From contig MU858092.1 of the NCBI GenBank assembly GCA_033297075.1, positions 1 through 64,000 on the forward strand: DNA of 64,000 nt. The letters are read 5' to 3'. Source of the DNA: Rhypophila decipiens. Lineage: Eukaryota; Ascomycota; Sordariomycetes; Sordariales; Naviculisporaceae. Made by a program: the position numbers and the translations under genes. The notes beneath the pieces are model-generated. The model was not told the origin of the DNA and made no database searches. It saw nothing but the letters and a program-made list of their open reading frames with translations. Below are positions 1 to 10,953 of this stretch, piece after piece. Numbering within the stretch: position 1 is the first letter of the stretch; the number at the start of each line of letters is the position of its first letter.

Positions 1-601
1 ACCTTGGTGTGTGTGGTGGTATAGCTGGTAAGTAGACGCCTCTGCGATGGATCGGATGGTGATGATTGCTGACCTTGGTGTGTGTGGTGGTGTAGCTGGT
101 AAGTAGACGCCTCTGCGATGGATGGGATGGTGATGATTGCTGACCTTGGTGTGTGTGGTGGTATAGCTGGTAAGTAGACGCCTCTGCGATGGATCGGATG
201 GTGATGATTGCTGACCTTGGTGTGTGTGGTGGTGTAGCTGGTAAGTAGACGCCTCTGCGATGGATGGGATGGTGATGATTGCTGACCTTGGTGTGTGTGG
301 TGGTATAGCTGGTAAGTAGACGCCTCTGCGATGGATCGGATGGTGATGATTGCTGACCTTGGTGTGTGTGGTGGTGTAGCTGGTAAGTAGACGCCTCTGC
401 GATGGATGGGATGGTGATGATTGCTGACCTTGGTGTGTGTGGTGGTATAGCTGGTAAGTAGACGCCTCTGCGATGGATCGGATGGTGATGATTGCTGACC
501 TTGGTGTGTGTGGTGGTGTAGGATGTAAGTAGACGCCTCTGCAATGGATCGGATGGTGATGATTGCTGACCTTGGTGTGTGTGGTGGTGTAGGATGTAAG
601 T
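1..601 (+). repeat. 71-bp tandem array of intron-like units
   Basis: Eight full 71-bp units start at 1, 72, 143, 214, 285, 356, 427 and 498, and a ninth partial unit starts at 569 and diverges after about 601. Two versions alternate: A (GTATAG, later GGATCGGA) and B (GTGTAG, later GGATGGGA), in the order A-B-A-B-A-B-A. The last two units carry GAT in place of CTG before the donor. Seen directly: every unit holds TAG, a 3-nt CTG or GAT, then GTAAGT, and 40 nt into the interval the motif GCTGAC. This defines 68-nt intervals (28-95, 99-166, 170-237, 241-308, 312-379, 383-450, 454-521, 525-592) with the form of complete fungal introns, with the branch A about 22 nt before AG. The array is cut by the left window edge. 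Units touch each other without unique spacers. Confidence 0.95.
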
Positions 602-2257
602 GGATGTTTCCAGTATTATTTCGATAGTTTGCCAATCTAACCTCTCCCTGTCTTTAGGACTCTTGGACACGCCACCATGATTCCTCATTCGCTGCGAAGT
701 TTCATCGAAAATCGCTACGACATCGTTTCTATAATGCTATCTCATTCAATTCGACAGCCGGCCAGTCAATATTCCTCTTCCTGCGCCAGTGGCTTCAGAT
801 CTGCGACAAGGACCACCCTGAATGCCGTCGACAACCAGTAATGGAAGAGTTTTGGCCGAAGAGGGTTATCGATGTTCGTGACCTCCACAAACTAACCCTT
901 GTCGAAAATCAACGCCGGGGAGAAGACTACCTCGTGCTTTCGCACTGCTGGGGCCTTCCCGAAGACGAAGCTGAAGCGGAAAAAGAAAAGAACCGATTCT
1001 GCACCACGTCAAAGAATTATCAAGATCGACTGCGAGGTGTTAGCTACGACGAGCTACCGAAGACCTTCCAAGACGCAATCCAAGTGACTCGGGCACTTGG
1101 GAAAAAGTACCTCTGGATCGATGCTCTCTGTATCATACAGGGACCCGACGGCGACTGGGAGAGTGAGGCTAAGACCATGGCAGATATCTTCGCCTGTGCC
1201 TACTGCACCATTGCCGCAGGTTCGGCGCGCGGCTGGGCTGATGGCTTTCTGAACCTACAGTCGGATTCCGTGGATATTGGGGTACAGGCCGCTCCAAGCG
1301 CACCGACTTGTGCCTGTGACTTCGACAAAGACGTAGATGGGGGGACCTTGATGAAGAGAGCTTGGGTACTACAAGAACGGGTGCTGTCAAGACGAATCAT
1401 CCATTTCACTTCGGCACACACGTATTGCGAATGCGGAGATGGTGTGCGCTGTGAACAGTTCACAAAACTGAACCCGTAAGTCTATAGGATTGAGGATTGG
1501 ATATCACGAGTAGTACAGAGTCTGATCCCACTTTAGGCCATATAGGAAGCAATACTTCTTCCTAGATCCCAACTTTCCGAGAAGACTTTACGATTCCGGA
1601 TATATACGCACTCTCAACTTCGTTCAATTTCTGATCAGGAAGTATTCAACATCCGGCCTTAGTTATGCAACCGACAGGGACGTCGCAATTTACAGCCTGG
1701 GGGAGCGTATGGCACAAGTGCTAAATACGGAAATGAGATATGGGATCTTCCGTTGTTTTCTTAGTTCTCTTCTCCTGTGGAAGCGGGATGAGAACAAGAC
1801 GTCCCCAATTTCCTACCACAATCGATCTGTGCCATCATGGTCCTGGATGGCATACCCCGGAGGTCTTAATTTCATCCTAGATGCGAATAGCGATCTCAAG
1901 GTCCCAATGGCCGTGGATCTCGGGTTCATCAAAGATGGGAAGGCGCTGAATATCAAAGTGAGGAAGTTTTCCGGCGATTTTCGAATGGAAGATAAAGGGG
2001 AAGAATATGCTATTGTCGATGCGACGGAGCAAATAGGCTCTATATGGTTTGATGTGGCAGACCAGATCCAGCTCAAAGACTGTAATTGCTCTGTTGTTGG
2101 CATGGTTGGGGACGAGAGGAAGGAAGACGCTCGGAAGACTTACCACGTCCTCATTATTCGGGAGAAGGACGGGGACGGGGGATATGAAAGGGTAGGGGTT
2201 GGGAAGGTGGAAGCACAGTATGTCTCCAGGGATTGCGTTGCTGGAACGCTGTGGTGA
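593..2257 (+). CDS. HET-domain protein, 5' end off window
   Basis: Proposed exons are 593-595 (GAT) or further upstream micro-exons, 658-1475 and 1537-2257; the intron at 1476-1536 runs GTAAGT to CTTTAG and joins in phase. The frame is open from 658, so the ATG at 841 is not the start: the upstream residues FLRQWLQICDKDHPEC have the form of the conserved lead-in of HET proteins. The HET domain (heterokaryon incompatibility, non-self recognition leading to cell death) is visible as LVLSHCWG, then LPKTFQDAI, YLWIDALCIIQ, and RAWVLQERVLSRR. The C-terminal half carries VPSWSWMAY, also usual for the family. The family is named for vegetative incompatibility, but many members have no known role. 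The N-terminal part lies left of the window, reached through the intron-like array. No internal stops were seen in this portion. Confidence 0.8.
596..657 (+). other. Canonical intron at the end of the array
   Basis: A 62-nt intron starts with the GTAAGT of the last partial unit (596-601), has a CTAAC branch site at 637-641 and ends in CTTTAG at 657. The following exon opens in the HET reading frame at phase 0. So the donor that is repeated across the array is, in its last copy, the donor of an ordinary intron. Inference from splice motifs and phase; no transcript data. Confidence 0.75.
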
Positions 2258-2382
2258 GCTTCTTTGTTTCAGCTTGAGATTTCTTAACGAGAAGTGATGA
2301 ACCGAGTTTGGCTTTGCTAATAAATTTCAATTTATTCATATTTTTCACGTTCGAACGTAGGTGGGGCGATTAGATCAGAAAG

Positions 2383-2907
2383 CTAGTGGGGAAGTAGGTG
2401 CAATTTGGCTTTGTATGTCAACAGAGGGAAAGAACTCAATTTGATATCTAACTTTAAGCTCTGAAAGCAATCCCGGTCGCACCAATCCAACTCGGTATGT
2501 TTCTTCGGAGCATGGCGGCTGCGATGCGGTCGTGTTGCATTGTCAGAGCTCAGGGGCGAAATGGAGTCGACCAAGGAGTCTTCCTGGTTGGCAGCAGTTA
2601 ATGGAGAAGAGGTTACGAATGGCGACTCTGCTGTATCACCTGTTGGTGGCAGATTTGTTCCGGCCTGCGTCCCGTCGAGTGATATTGTATTCATGATGGA
2701 AGGTATGCTACTTTCATCGATAGGCTTCGAGATGCGTTGATTTTTCGATGGTGTCGATGAAGGCGCCCGGTTATCCCGGCGTGACCGCTTCGAAGGTGGT
2801 GTCGTGACCGCGGTCGGTACTGCTGCTCCGGAGTTCGGTCTCGGCAAGTAGGTGAGGTCGAGGACCCGGAGGGCTAGACAATTCGTATCAACTGTGCGGT
2901 CGGCCAA
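2383..2907 (-). CDS. Hypothetical protein, low complexity
   Basis: Uninterrupted 174-codon frame with ATG, tail-to-tail with the HET gene (125 bp apart). It is rich in Ser, Thr, Pro and Asp, has a basic patch KRSRRD near residue 41 and HRSRHAPKKH near residue 128. I recognise no domain. It could be a real small gene of the accessory segment, the decayed tail of the recombinase further upstream on the same strand, or a chance frame. Length and composition are the only support. Confidence 0.3.
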   Translation of the reverse strand: MADRTVDTNCLALRVLDLTYLPRPNSGAAVPTAVTTPPSKRSRRDNRAPSSTPSKNQRISKPIDESSIPSIMNTISLDGTQAGTNLPPTGDTAESPFVTSSPLTAANQEDSLVDSISPLSSDNATRPHRSRHAPKKHTELDWCDRDCFQSLKLDIKLSSFPLLTYKAKLHLLPH

Positions 2908-3539
2908 CTTCGCAGTGACGCCGAGAAAGGCCCCCGCCGGTGCTGGCGGTACTCCTCAAAATCAGTCACGTCACCGGGGTGCCTAGAATTAGCTAAAGTT
3001 AGATAACAAGCTGGGGTTTGGACACACCTCATTAGACTCAGTTTCTGGATGCTGATCTCCAGAGTGATCTCGACTGCAACAAGCTCTGCTCAGCGGCTCG
3101 TGGGGTGTAGGACTGGGAAGAGATGGTCGTGAAGCTGAACAAATTAATACACAGAAGAGCCCAGCAGCTTCGGCGAGGCGACATCAAGAAGTTGTCAACC
3201 CCATTGAGCCGGATGATTTCATCAATCTGAGGGCATGGTCTCATCAAGACCAATACGTTAAAAACGATCAGGAATTGCACTGCCGTGCAGGAGGCTCGCC
3301 ACTGCAAACTTGCCGGCTGGTTTCGGCTTCGACAAATTCGGGCTTGTGGTACGAACGGAGGAGCCACGATCAGTCATCATTTCAGACAGCATGCCTACAG
3401 TACGAATGGCGCAGCTACAAGTGGACAGTGTGACGGAAAGCGGGTTTACGGTACGGGAGGCGCAGCATCCACCGGGCGGCGTGCCGGAGTGTAGTCACGG
3501 AGCGGTGGGCGGCAGCGGCGGCAATCCGAGTCGACAACG
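2908..3539. other. Gap, no gene seen
   Basis: 632 bp between the hypothetical frame and the recombinase remnant. Short frames on both strands overlap each other and none looks coding. It may be decayed sequence of the same accessory segment. Confidence 0.5.
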
Positions 3540-5535
3540 TCAGGAGACGAGGAAGACGCGTAATTCTATCGATCTCAGCGAGCGGGAATCAAAGCGGGGC
3601 AGAAAAGCAGTTTGTTGGGAGAGGAGCGAGGAAGAATAGAAGCTGCGCAGGACGCAGACTACAAGGTATGCGAGGAGCATCTTGCCATACAAATTCCCGC
3701 TCTGGTCACCCCCAAGCCCATCTTGATGTAAGAACTGGCTAATGACCGCGCCTGCAGGCGCTGATATGCGACCACTGCCTTTCCCTTGAAAGGGAAGTAC
3801 TGACGGCAGACGTAGGTCAGCAGTTGGCTGGCCAACTTGTCTTCGGCGGTCCGCTTCCGCAAAATAAACCATTCGTCTCTCCTCTACCACCAGGTCTGCT
3901 AGGTAGTAGAGGAGATGGTTAATCCTTAAGCTGATCCGCTTTGTTTGGGGGGAATCGTGCGCGTATTTTTCTCTGACTTGCTTAAACTTTTTGCGGAGTT
4001 GGATCAAGTTCCGTCGTTGTTCGAACGACTTCAGGTCCTCGTTGGTAGGATAGATTGGGGCATTCTCGTCGCGCATCAACGAGGCAGAGAGTAGCCTCTT
4101 GTACAGATCATCATGATTACCCGCATTCTTGAACCAAAGATGATAGGTATGATCTCGTTTCGGAGGATACTCGGTTGGTATGATTTCTTGAACACACTTG
4201 TGGAATGGCCCAAGATGTAATCTCTTACGACTGGGCTTAAGGCACCTGAAAATCTGCGTCAGAATTTGATCGAAGGAATGAAGGTTCGAGTACATACCAT
4301 CAAGCTGCGCTCCAGCTCCCACCCGTAGTGAATATGGAAGCACGCTCTCTCTACTCCCCGCCACAAACCACGTACGTCTCCACAGCTCCCAGAATCGGTG
4401 GTAATTGATAGAGAAAATTGGACGCGCTTTCATATCGTCCTTCCACTCCAATGGAACGAGTTCTTGATCCTCCAATGTAGGCTTTTGTGTGAGTTCCTCT
4501 AATGATCCATATTGTGCGTGCTTGAACGCCCCGTCGGCAATAGCCTGGACCGCGACGAGAGAGACAAGGCAGATGAGCTGGCCAGGAACGGTAGTAATAT
4601 GAATATCGAGGCTTTATGACGTTGTTAGTGAATCGAATCACCGGGCCAGTTGTGTAAAGTTTTACCTACATATGAGTTTGGCTACTGCGGATAGTGTTCG
4701 TCTTTTGTTTGTTTTGGTGGATTGTGATTCTCGCAGTCAGTGCATTGGGTTGATTCGTGCCTGGAACGACGAACAATTGCACGTCCTTGTAAAGAATGTC
4801 CATGGTAGCTCCTGGTCTGAAGCCAAGGCTGCACAGCAGCACGAGGGAATGAAATGCAACACGTGACCTTGGATGACATGGACTGTCCGCTGCACGGCTC
4901 CAGAACATACTGAGGCACATCATGATATCATCACAAGTGGCTTCCTTTGTTGTGAAAGTCTGATCTCTAACTAAGCCGTATTTTTCTGACAGCTCTCCGG
5001 CGATCCACTGTAATGGCATTAGGTTGTGGCTTGTTTTCATAAGGGAGAGGGCAAGGAGCGCATATATTACGTACCTGAGATATGCGAGAGATGGGTCCTA
5101 ATTGGGCATTCGGGGTCTTACTCTGATTCAGAGACCACAGACATTTGCCTTCATCTTCCCTCCGCATTTTGTCGATGACCCTCTCATCAGCCGCTATGAG
5201 CAACAGCTTCCAAGATTCTCGAACGGTGAGGGCAGATTTAACAGAACGAGTGGATATTTATTCGAGCTCGGGATCAAGACAGGGCGCAATTTCTTCCGAG
5301 AACTTGACATAATTGTCAAGGAAGTCCCGAAATACTGCCTCTGGTTCGCTTTTTTGCAAGCAAAGCTGAACGAAAAGCGAGTCTGGATCAGGGACTTTTG
5401 TCGCGGCGCAAAAGTGAAACATGGTGTAGATGGCAACGAGAGACTGAAGGTGAAGGGTGCATCCTGTTCGGCCAGGGGAGCAGCCAGTATTTGTGTCCAG
5501 ACATGCATTATGGCACTAGTTGGTTTTATAATCAA
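3540..5535 (-). pseudogene. DUF3435 tyrosine recombinase remnant (captain-like)
   Basis: Minus-strand exons can be followed through three introns that fit in phase: about 5029-5095 (GTACGT...ACAG), 4612-4669 (GTAGGT, CTAAC, AAAG) and about 4225-4277 (GTATGT...TTCAG). Recognisable DUF3435/FluG-type blocks in order: DNYVKFSEEIAPCLDPELE, WIAGELSEKYGLVRD, FHSLVLLCSLGFRPG, ITIHQNKQKTN, PYSLRVGAGAQLDG, DYILGHSTSVFKKSYQP, RDENAPIYPTNEDL, and VVEERRMVYFAEADRRRQ. FRPG, LRVGAG, GHST and the Tyr of SYQP are candidates for the catalytic Arg, Arg, His and Tyr. Members of this family move the giant Starship transposons of Pezizomycotina. The copy is broken: an in-frame TAA lies at 5260-5258 and a frameshift lies between about 4138 and 4119. 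No convincing start was found and the 3' end is uncertain. Confidence 0.8.
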
Positions 5536-5943
5536 TGGCTTTGTTAGTACACCGTGGTATTCGGGCTCAATATTGTTGGCCTGGGTGTAGCGTTCGAGAG
5601 CAAGAGGTGTGAGACATGAAAGATGAAAAAAGACTTACGCGCCCGAACTTGCCCGTTTTGTGTTGGTCGTCAGACAACGGAGCCAATCATCTCACCGTTC
5701 GCGGATCTCGTCGTTGGTGCGGAGTCAGCATGCTCATTCCACACATAAGATGGCGATTAGTGGCTTATCTAAGGGGGGAGCAGACGGGACCCCGAGTTTT
5801 CCACCATCTATGGCCGTATGTGATAGTGTATGGTGTTGCTTGGTGTTTATATTTGGTCATGTCGAGATACCCGCGTTGGCTTGCACGGGAACCCAATAAC
5901 TAAAAACAGCAATCAACACCAACATGAACATATTCAACCAAAA
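5536..5943. other. Gap: possible mobile-element edge
   Basis: About 400 bp between the recombinase remnant and the 3' end of the Zn2Cys6 gene. Captain genes sit just inside the 5' edge of Starships and read inward, so an edge of such an element would be expected here. I could not identify terminal or target-site repeats by eye. Confidence 0.35.
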
Positions 5944-7754
5944 TCAACAAACCTCATCCCTCCTCCGAATACAGATTTCCAGCCCCCTAGCCCTCAACTC
6001 ATCCCCAATAACCCTTTCCATAACCTCAGCCCGCCTCCTACACCACCAGTAATCATCCGTCGGGAGCAAGACCCTCACCACACGATAAATATGCAACAAC
6101 ACCACCAAAGCCCTTGAATCCCCTGTAGAGATCAGCGGCAGAAACGGTCCAAAACAGAGCATGGGAAAGGTAAGTACATAGCGGACTATATCTGCTTTTG
6201 TCAGGGGTGCTCTCGCACTACTGTCTGGTGGTGGTGAAGAAGAAGCGAATTGACATGCAAATGCTCCGGCTGGGCAGGTACCCGAGGTCCCGCGCTCTTG
6301 GATGAATGCTATTGCGACTGCTAGTCTTGCGACCAGACGTTCGTAGGCTGCTCGTTGGTCGGCTTCGTCCTGTTGTTGTCCTTGGTTTTGGACAAAGGCC
6401 TCCCCGCTTTTGTAAGAATCCCATAAAGTGCGGACCTTGAACAAATTCCCGCCTTGGGAGCCTAGCGAGAGTGTTTCGGGGAGACTACTCGAGTTGTTAT
6501 CGTTGTTATCGAATGCCATACTCTGAGTAGTAGTAGTAGTAGGTGATGAGATACCGGGACTTTGGGAGACGGTACGACTCGACTCGGGCGTGTAAGCAGG
6601 GGAGAAGGCCCCCCGCCCCCCCTTGTAGCGCGGGTTGTCGTATAGATCCATGAAGCCCTGTGCGATTCGCTGCCAGCTGATCAGGCCCCGGGCGTCAACC
6701 TCGTCTTCTAGCGCCATGCACGGCTGGAGGACTGGTACCCGCATAAAGACGCTGTGGTTGGTTTGGAAGAGCGGCCAGGCCATGAAGAAGATTTGTCGGA
6801 CCCCGGTCGAGAGCCAGTAGAGCCGATCGGCCGAGAGGTCTAGGCCTTCTCCTGGTTGGTTGACGTCCATGAAAGAGAGGTCGCACCACATTAGATGGTT
6901 GATTAGGATGGCTGTGCCGAGGAGGGCATCGCAGTTTGTGGATGTTATTGGGTTTGATAGGGCTTTGCGGTATTCACGGAGGCTTCGGTCTAGGAGGGAG
7001 TAGTTTGCTCTGTGGTAGCGCGGTTGATTGGGGGAGAGGTAGGATTTGTGGGCTGCCGCCAGGGAGAGGACTGCATTTACTAGGTAGGTGTGTTGCTGGG
7101 ACTAGAAATACCGCAAGAGCATGTTTTAGCATTGTTCATGGTTATGGTTCAGGTAATGCCAGTGGTGTCGGGGACATACATGAAATGCCAGTTGAAGCAT
7201 GGTAGGCCAGATCTCCTGGAAACATAGCGTCGGTATGGTAAACCGCTCGAAATGGTGCAGAAGCTCCATGTGAAGCAGGTTGATATTGTCGACTGCTGCT
7301 GGTTGGCTGGCGGGAGCGACGGATGGCGGCCGGGAAGGGATGGACGGTGATGGTGACTGCGCCTGCTGCGCCTGCTGCTGCTGCTGCTGCTGCTGCTGCC
7401 GGTTTCCCTGTCCAGCAGGTCGTGGTGGCCTGTGGCGGACGCACGTCTCGTTGCGTTTGGTGCAGTTGCCGCATGGATACTCTTCGTCGCACTATCAAGT
7501 TGTATCAGTCAGTCAGTCAGCTTCCGGGGAACTTCATTTCCGGCCCCCGATTCGACCGCGGTGTCATCCAGCTCTGGGTATTGTTGGCTGCTTACTTTTA
7601 CCTTGCGTTGTTTGCATCTAACGCAGCCTAGCCTCGATTTCTATATCACATCAAATCACTTGTTAGCTTGCTCTCGTTCCCCGGCCCTTTCGGCGGCCAG
7701 TAGTAGCCACCACACATGGGCCCGTCGCACAAGGAATACTCCGATAACAGACAT
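5944..7754 (-). CDS. Zn2Cys6 fungal-specific transcription factor
   Basis: Exons: 7740-7754 (tentative, 5 codons), 7596-7640, 7180-7491 and 5944-7101, giving 509 aa. Introns run 7641-7739 (branch GCTAAC), 7492-7595 (donor GTAAGC, branch CTGAC) and 7102-7179 (donor GTATGT). The binuclear cluster is complete after splicing: GCVRCKQRKVKC joined to CDEEYPCGNCTKRNETC, with 2-6-5-2-6 spacing, and an intron falls directly before the third Cys. A Gln run from a CTG/CAG tract (about 7375-7401) follows, then HMELLHHFERFTIPTL and a C-terminal region typical of the DUF3468-type fungal factor domain. Expected role: nuclear DNA-binding regulator; targets cannot be inferred. The first exon and start are the weakest part; a different upstream first exon is possible. 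Confidence 0.85.
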
Positions 7755-9602
7755 GTCTTGGTAATGGTGAGCGTGGGGAAGGGGTGGGCGTACTCGATGT
7801 GGTCTTTTCCTTCGGGATATATCTTCGTCTGGCCCCACGGTCTGGATCGAGGGCCGTTCACTCCCGTTTTCCACCAGAAATGTGTTTGCGAAACCGGCGA
7901 ACTGGTTTGCCTCCATCGTCACACAACTCAGGGGCTGGGGGCAACGCCACTGGAACTAATATTCCTTTCGTACGACCCAACACAATACAACAAAAGGGGC
8001 AAGGTCTTCTTGGAGTAAACAAACACAAGAACAGGTAAAGCAACACAGCCGGAGATGACACAACAAGAACAGGTCCGAACTATTTCCTCGAGTGTGTCGG
8101 ACCGAGCCTCGCTTTGCTAGGTGGTCCTCGGATATGTTATACCTCCACGGGGATATAACAAGCCAACAACGACTCTATCTTGGCAACGGCCTTCAGCCAA
8201 GAGGGCATGGACCAGATGACGATAAGTTACCATTACTCGATGGTTGTTCAGCAGTCTTATCCCGAGGAAATGCAGTCACTATTACTCAAGGGGGTGAAAG
8301 AAAAGAAGTGAGCGACACAACCAACGGACTGAAGGAAGTCGCTTAAGGGACCAGTCACAGGTGAAACCGCTCTTTCATTATTGAATACTTGGTAATGAGG
8401 CACTACTTTGTCCCTGGTATTGCGTCCTGGTCCTGGCTCCGGTCATGGTGATAACGACAATTCTCCGAACGTCCACCACGTTCCGGAAGCGCGTCATCGG
8501 AAAGACCGTCGTTTAGACGTGTACAGCTTCCGGCGGTGCGGTGCGGCCAAGAGAAGTCGGGGTGGCTGAGGATCAAGCTGTTTGGGGCTGAATCGGTATT
8601 CTGTGCGTTGACCTGATGATTATCGCGCTTAATGTCGTCAATATCTGGATTACCAACCTATTTTGGTGCACGCTTCCTGGCTGTGGTACTTGATTACATA
8701 TTAATGGGTAAAACTGAGCGAGCCTTGTTGTGGTGTTGTTGAAGCTTGGTGTTGTGATTGTAGCGGTATGACTTAATAATCACTAATCAGCTTCCGATAT
8801 CTGCAACATTGATGACTGAGCACCTGGCCCTCTGTGGTCGGTTCGTTGCCCGAAAAGGCACAAGTGCTGGTTGATCTGGCAGTTCAGGGCATTGTCCTTG
8901 GCGAGAGTTGGAGACAAGTGCGCTATGATTGGTCTGCCGTGTGAGAATGGGGGTTTGTTTTCTCCTGGGACGCTAGGCCTAATCCTTTTCTCTCAAATAA
9001 GGTGGGAGGGTAGATCTCCGCGGTGACGCAGGCATCTCCAAGACACGAGAAAGATTCGCTGCTTCGCTTGCTCGCGTCGCTTTTAAGTCGGGAACTATCG
9101 CAGACTCGCAGTCGCTGTCTATTCTCTTTTATTGGCGAGGATGGCATGACGCAATTGAGGCTTTTTGGATATATTTTTTGATTGGGTTGTGGACATGTCG
9201 ATACGAACAGTTCTTGGATTTCATGACGCTTTACAGGAGGTCGTGGCTTTTTATCAACATGAAGCCGCAGCAAAACACCATCCATTGAGGCTGCCCTTGC
9301 CTTCGAGGTCGGAATATGGTGTAATCCTTTCCGAGAAATCACCGTTCATCGAGGTCGCCATGACGAGGAGGATATTGATAGGTCGTCGTCGGCTCACCGT
9401 TTATTTGGTCATCATTAATCCCCATACGGGGTTGTCAGGGCCAGCCTTGGATCTCGAGGGCACATGGGCGACAGCCTCTTGGATTCGGGAGAGAACGTTC
9501 ATAAGTATCGAGGAGGCCAACTAAGGATGCCGGCATGTCAATCGCTTGGACCCAGACCCATGAAACAATTGCGGCGAGATCGACCACCATGGCGAGAACC
9601 CC
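7755..9602. other. Intergenic, no gene seen
   Basis: 1.85 kb upstream of the Zn2Cys6 gene and downstream of the PDI-like gene. Frames of 80-140 codons occur on both strands (for example 8923-9342 minus and 9165-9524 plus overlapping each other), without recognisable motifs. Likely holds the promoter and 5' leader of the transcription factor. Confidence 0.6.
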
Positions 9603-10953
9603 TCACAATTCCTCATGCCCAGCAATTTTAATCTTCATGCCCGGATAACTCCGAATCGATATCTTCCTCGTAGCCGCCTTGGTCGGTTTCAGATCCTCAA
9701 AGGTAGTAGTAACCCCAGGAGGAGTCCACGGCTTGATCCTCCCCTGATAAACATCCAGGCCCCATTTCTGAATGGTACTCGGCGTCAATGGTTTATCCTT
9801 GGGAAAAGGATATATCCGATCCTTGGATAGCTGATGGACAGCGCCAGCTGGGAAACGGCCCTCTTCAAGCCCCAATTTGCCCATCAGCTCCGGGAATTCG
9901 AGAGGGTCGACCATGACTGATGTGAGAGAGTCATAGTAGTTCTTGGCGAACTTCAAGATGGTCTGTCGAAGTTCCTCTCGCTCGTTCTGGCTTTGTGCAA
10001 ATAGGTATACCATCGGCCATCCACGCTATAAAATCGTTAGCAGGTCTCTCCTCTCTATCTTGCAGCAGTGGGAGTGTCTTACGTCAAGAAGTCGTTGTCT
10101 GTTCAAGACGGTTAGATCCCCAAGAACTTGCCTCGATGCCTCTTTGATCCACGCTTCCAGTTTATCAGGCTCAAAATCCGAGCCAACCACTTTGTCACCG
10201 TCGATAGACCTGTAGCAGACAACCGCAGGGACATTCACGTCCTGAGACTTGGCGATTGATTGGTCAGTCACAATACCGAAGCGGAACTCGTCGCGATATT
10301 TCTCGGCCATTTTGGACAAGGCCGCCGCAGCGTCACCATTTGCCGAGTCTAAGAAGACAACGAACGCAACGTCGTCTGCTGATTTGAACGTCTCTAGATC
10401 TTCAACCGTGGATAATTCTGAGACGAGAGGCAGTTTCCTGCGGTTCACCCATTGGAGAATACTGTGTTTGTAGTCAGCATCTCAAGTATGCTCAACTTCT
10501 GGTTATTGTAAAGAAAGGGGCAACATACGATGCAGCCCTCCGTGGCCCCTGATATCGAGCAACGACCTGGCCAGACTTGAACAGCACAACAGCAGGATAT
10601 GAAGTAACGCCGTGTTTGTCACAAGCATCTTTGTGTGCCACACAATCGATGCTGATGAGCGTTGTTTCTTTCGCCTCACTAACAGCAGACGACCATTCAG
10701 TTCCCAGGGCATTTGACTTGGGTGTTTGAGCGGTGACTTGTTGACAAGAATTAGAATGAATTACCGTTTTTGTTGGCTGGACGGAACCATGGAGGCACTT
10801 ACAAGCAACGAGGACATCTTGATCCTGGCTTATCGCCAGTCGGAGGGCGTCACCGTCTTGAACATGTTGCCATCCTGCAACCGGTAATGAGAAGGCAATG
10901 ACACATGCTAGGCCGAGGAGTGTTCGGTATAATGGTGAAAGAGATGGTCTCAT
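9603..10953 (-). CDS. PDI-like ER protein without CxxC, ends HEEL
   Basis: Exons 10803-10953, 10529-10736, 10083-10461 and 9603-10025 (386 aa), all joining in phase; introns 10737-10802, 10462-10528 and 10026-10082. Residues 1 to about 26 form a signal peptide with a hydrophobic core. A thioredoxin-like domain follows: LVAF is kept, and so is the cis-Pro loop GVTSYPAVVLF, but the place of CGHC (residues 56-59) reads PKSN. Two further thioredoxin-fold stretches resemble b and b' domains (VAFVVFLDSANGD, PMVYLFAQSQNERE). The protein ends in HEEL, an HDEL-type ER retention signal. Known of the family: members lacking the active-site cysteines act as chaperones or binding partners rather than oxidoreductases. 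Inference: a non-redox ER folding factor. The intron at 10737-10802 falls just before the degenerate active-site region. Confidence 0.85.

Noticed and set aside
1..601. CRISPR-like array
   Set aside because: Units are contiguous with no unique spacers, the host is a eukaryote, and the unit structure is explained better by splice motifs.
4667..4675. Apparent TAG stop after QTHM in the recombinase
   Set aside because: A GTAGGT donor inside these bases (intron 4612-4669) removes it and keeps the family frame into ILDIHITTVPGQL.
8923..9342. Possible 139-residue minus-strand gene
   Set aside because: No domain, overlaps an equally long plus-strand frame, no splice support.
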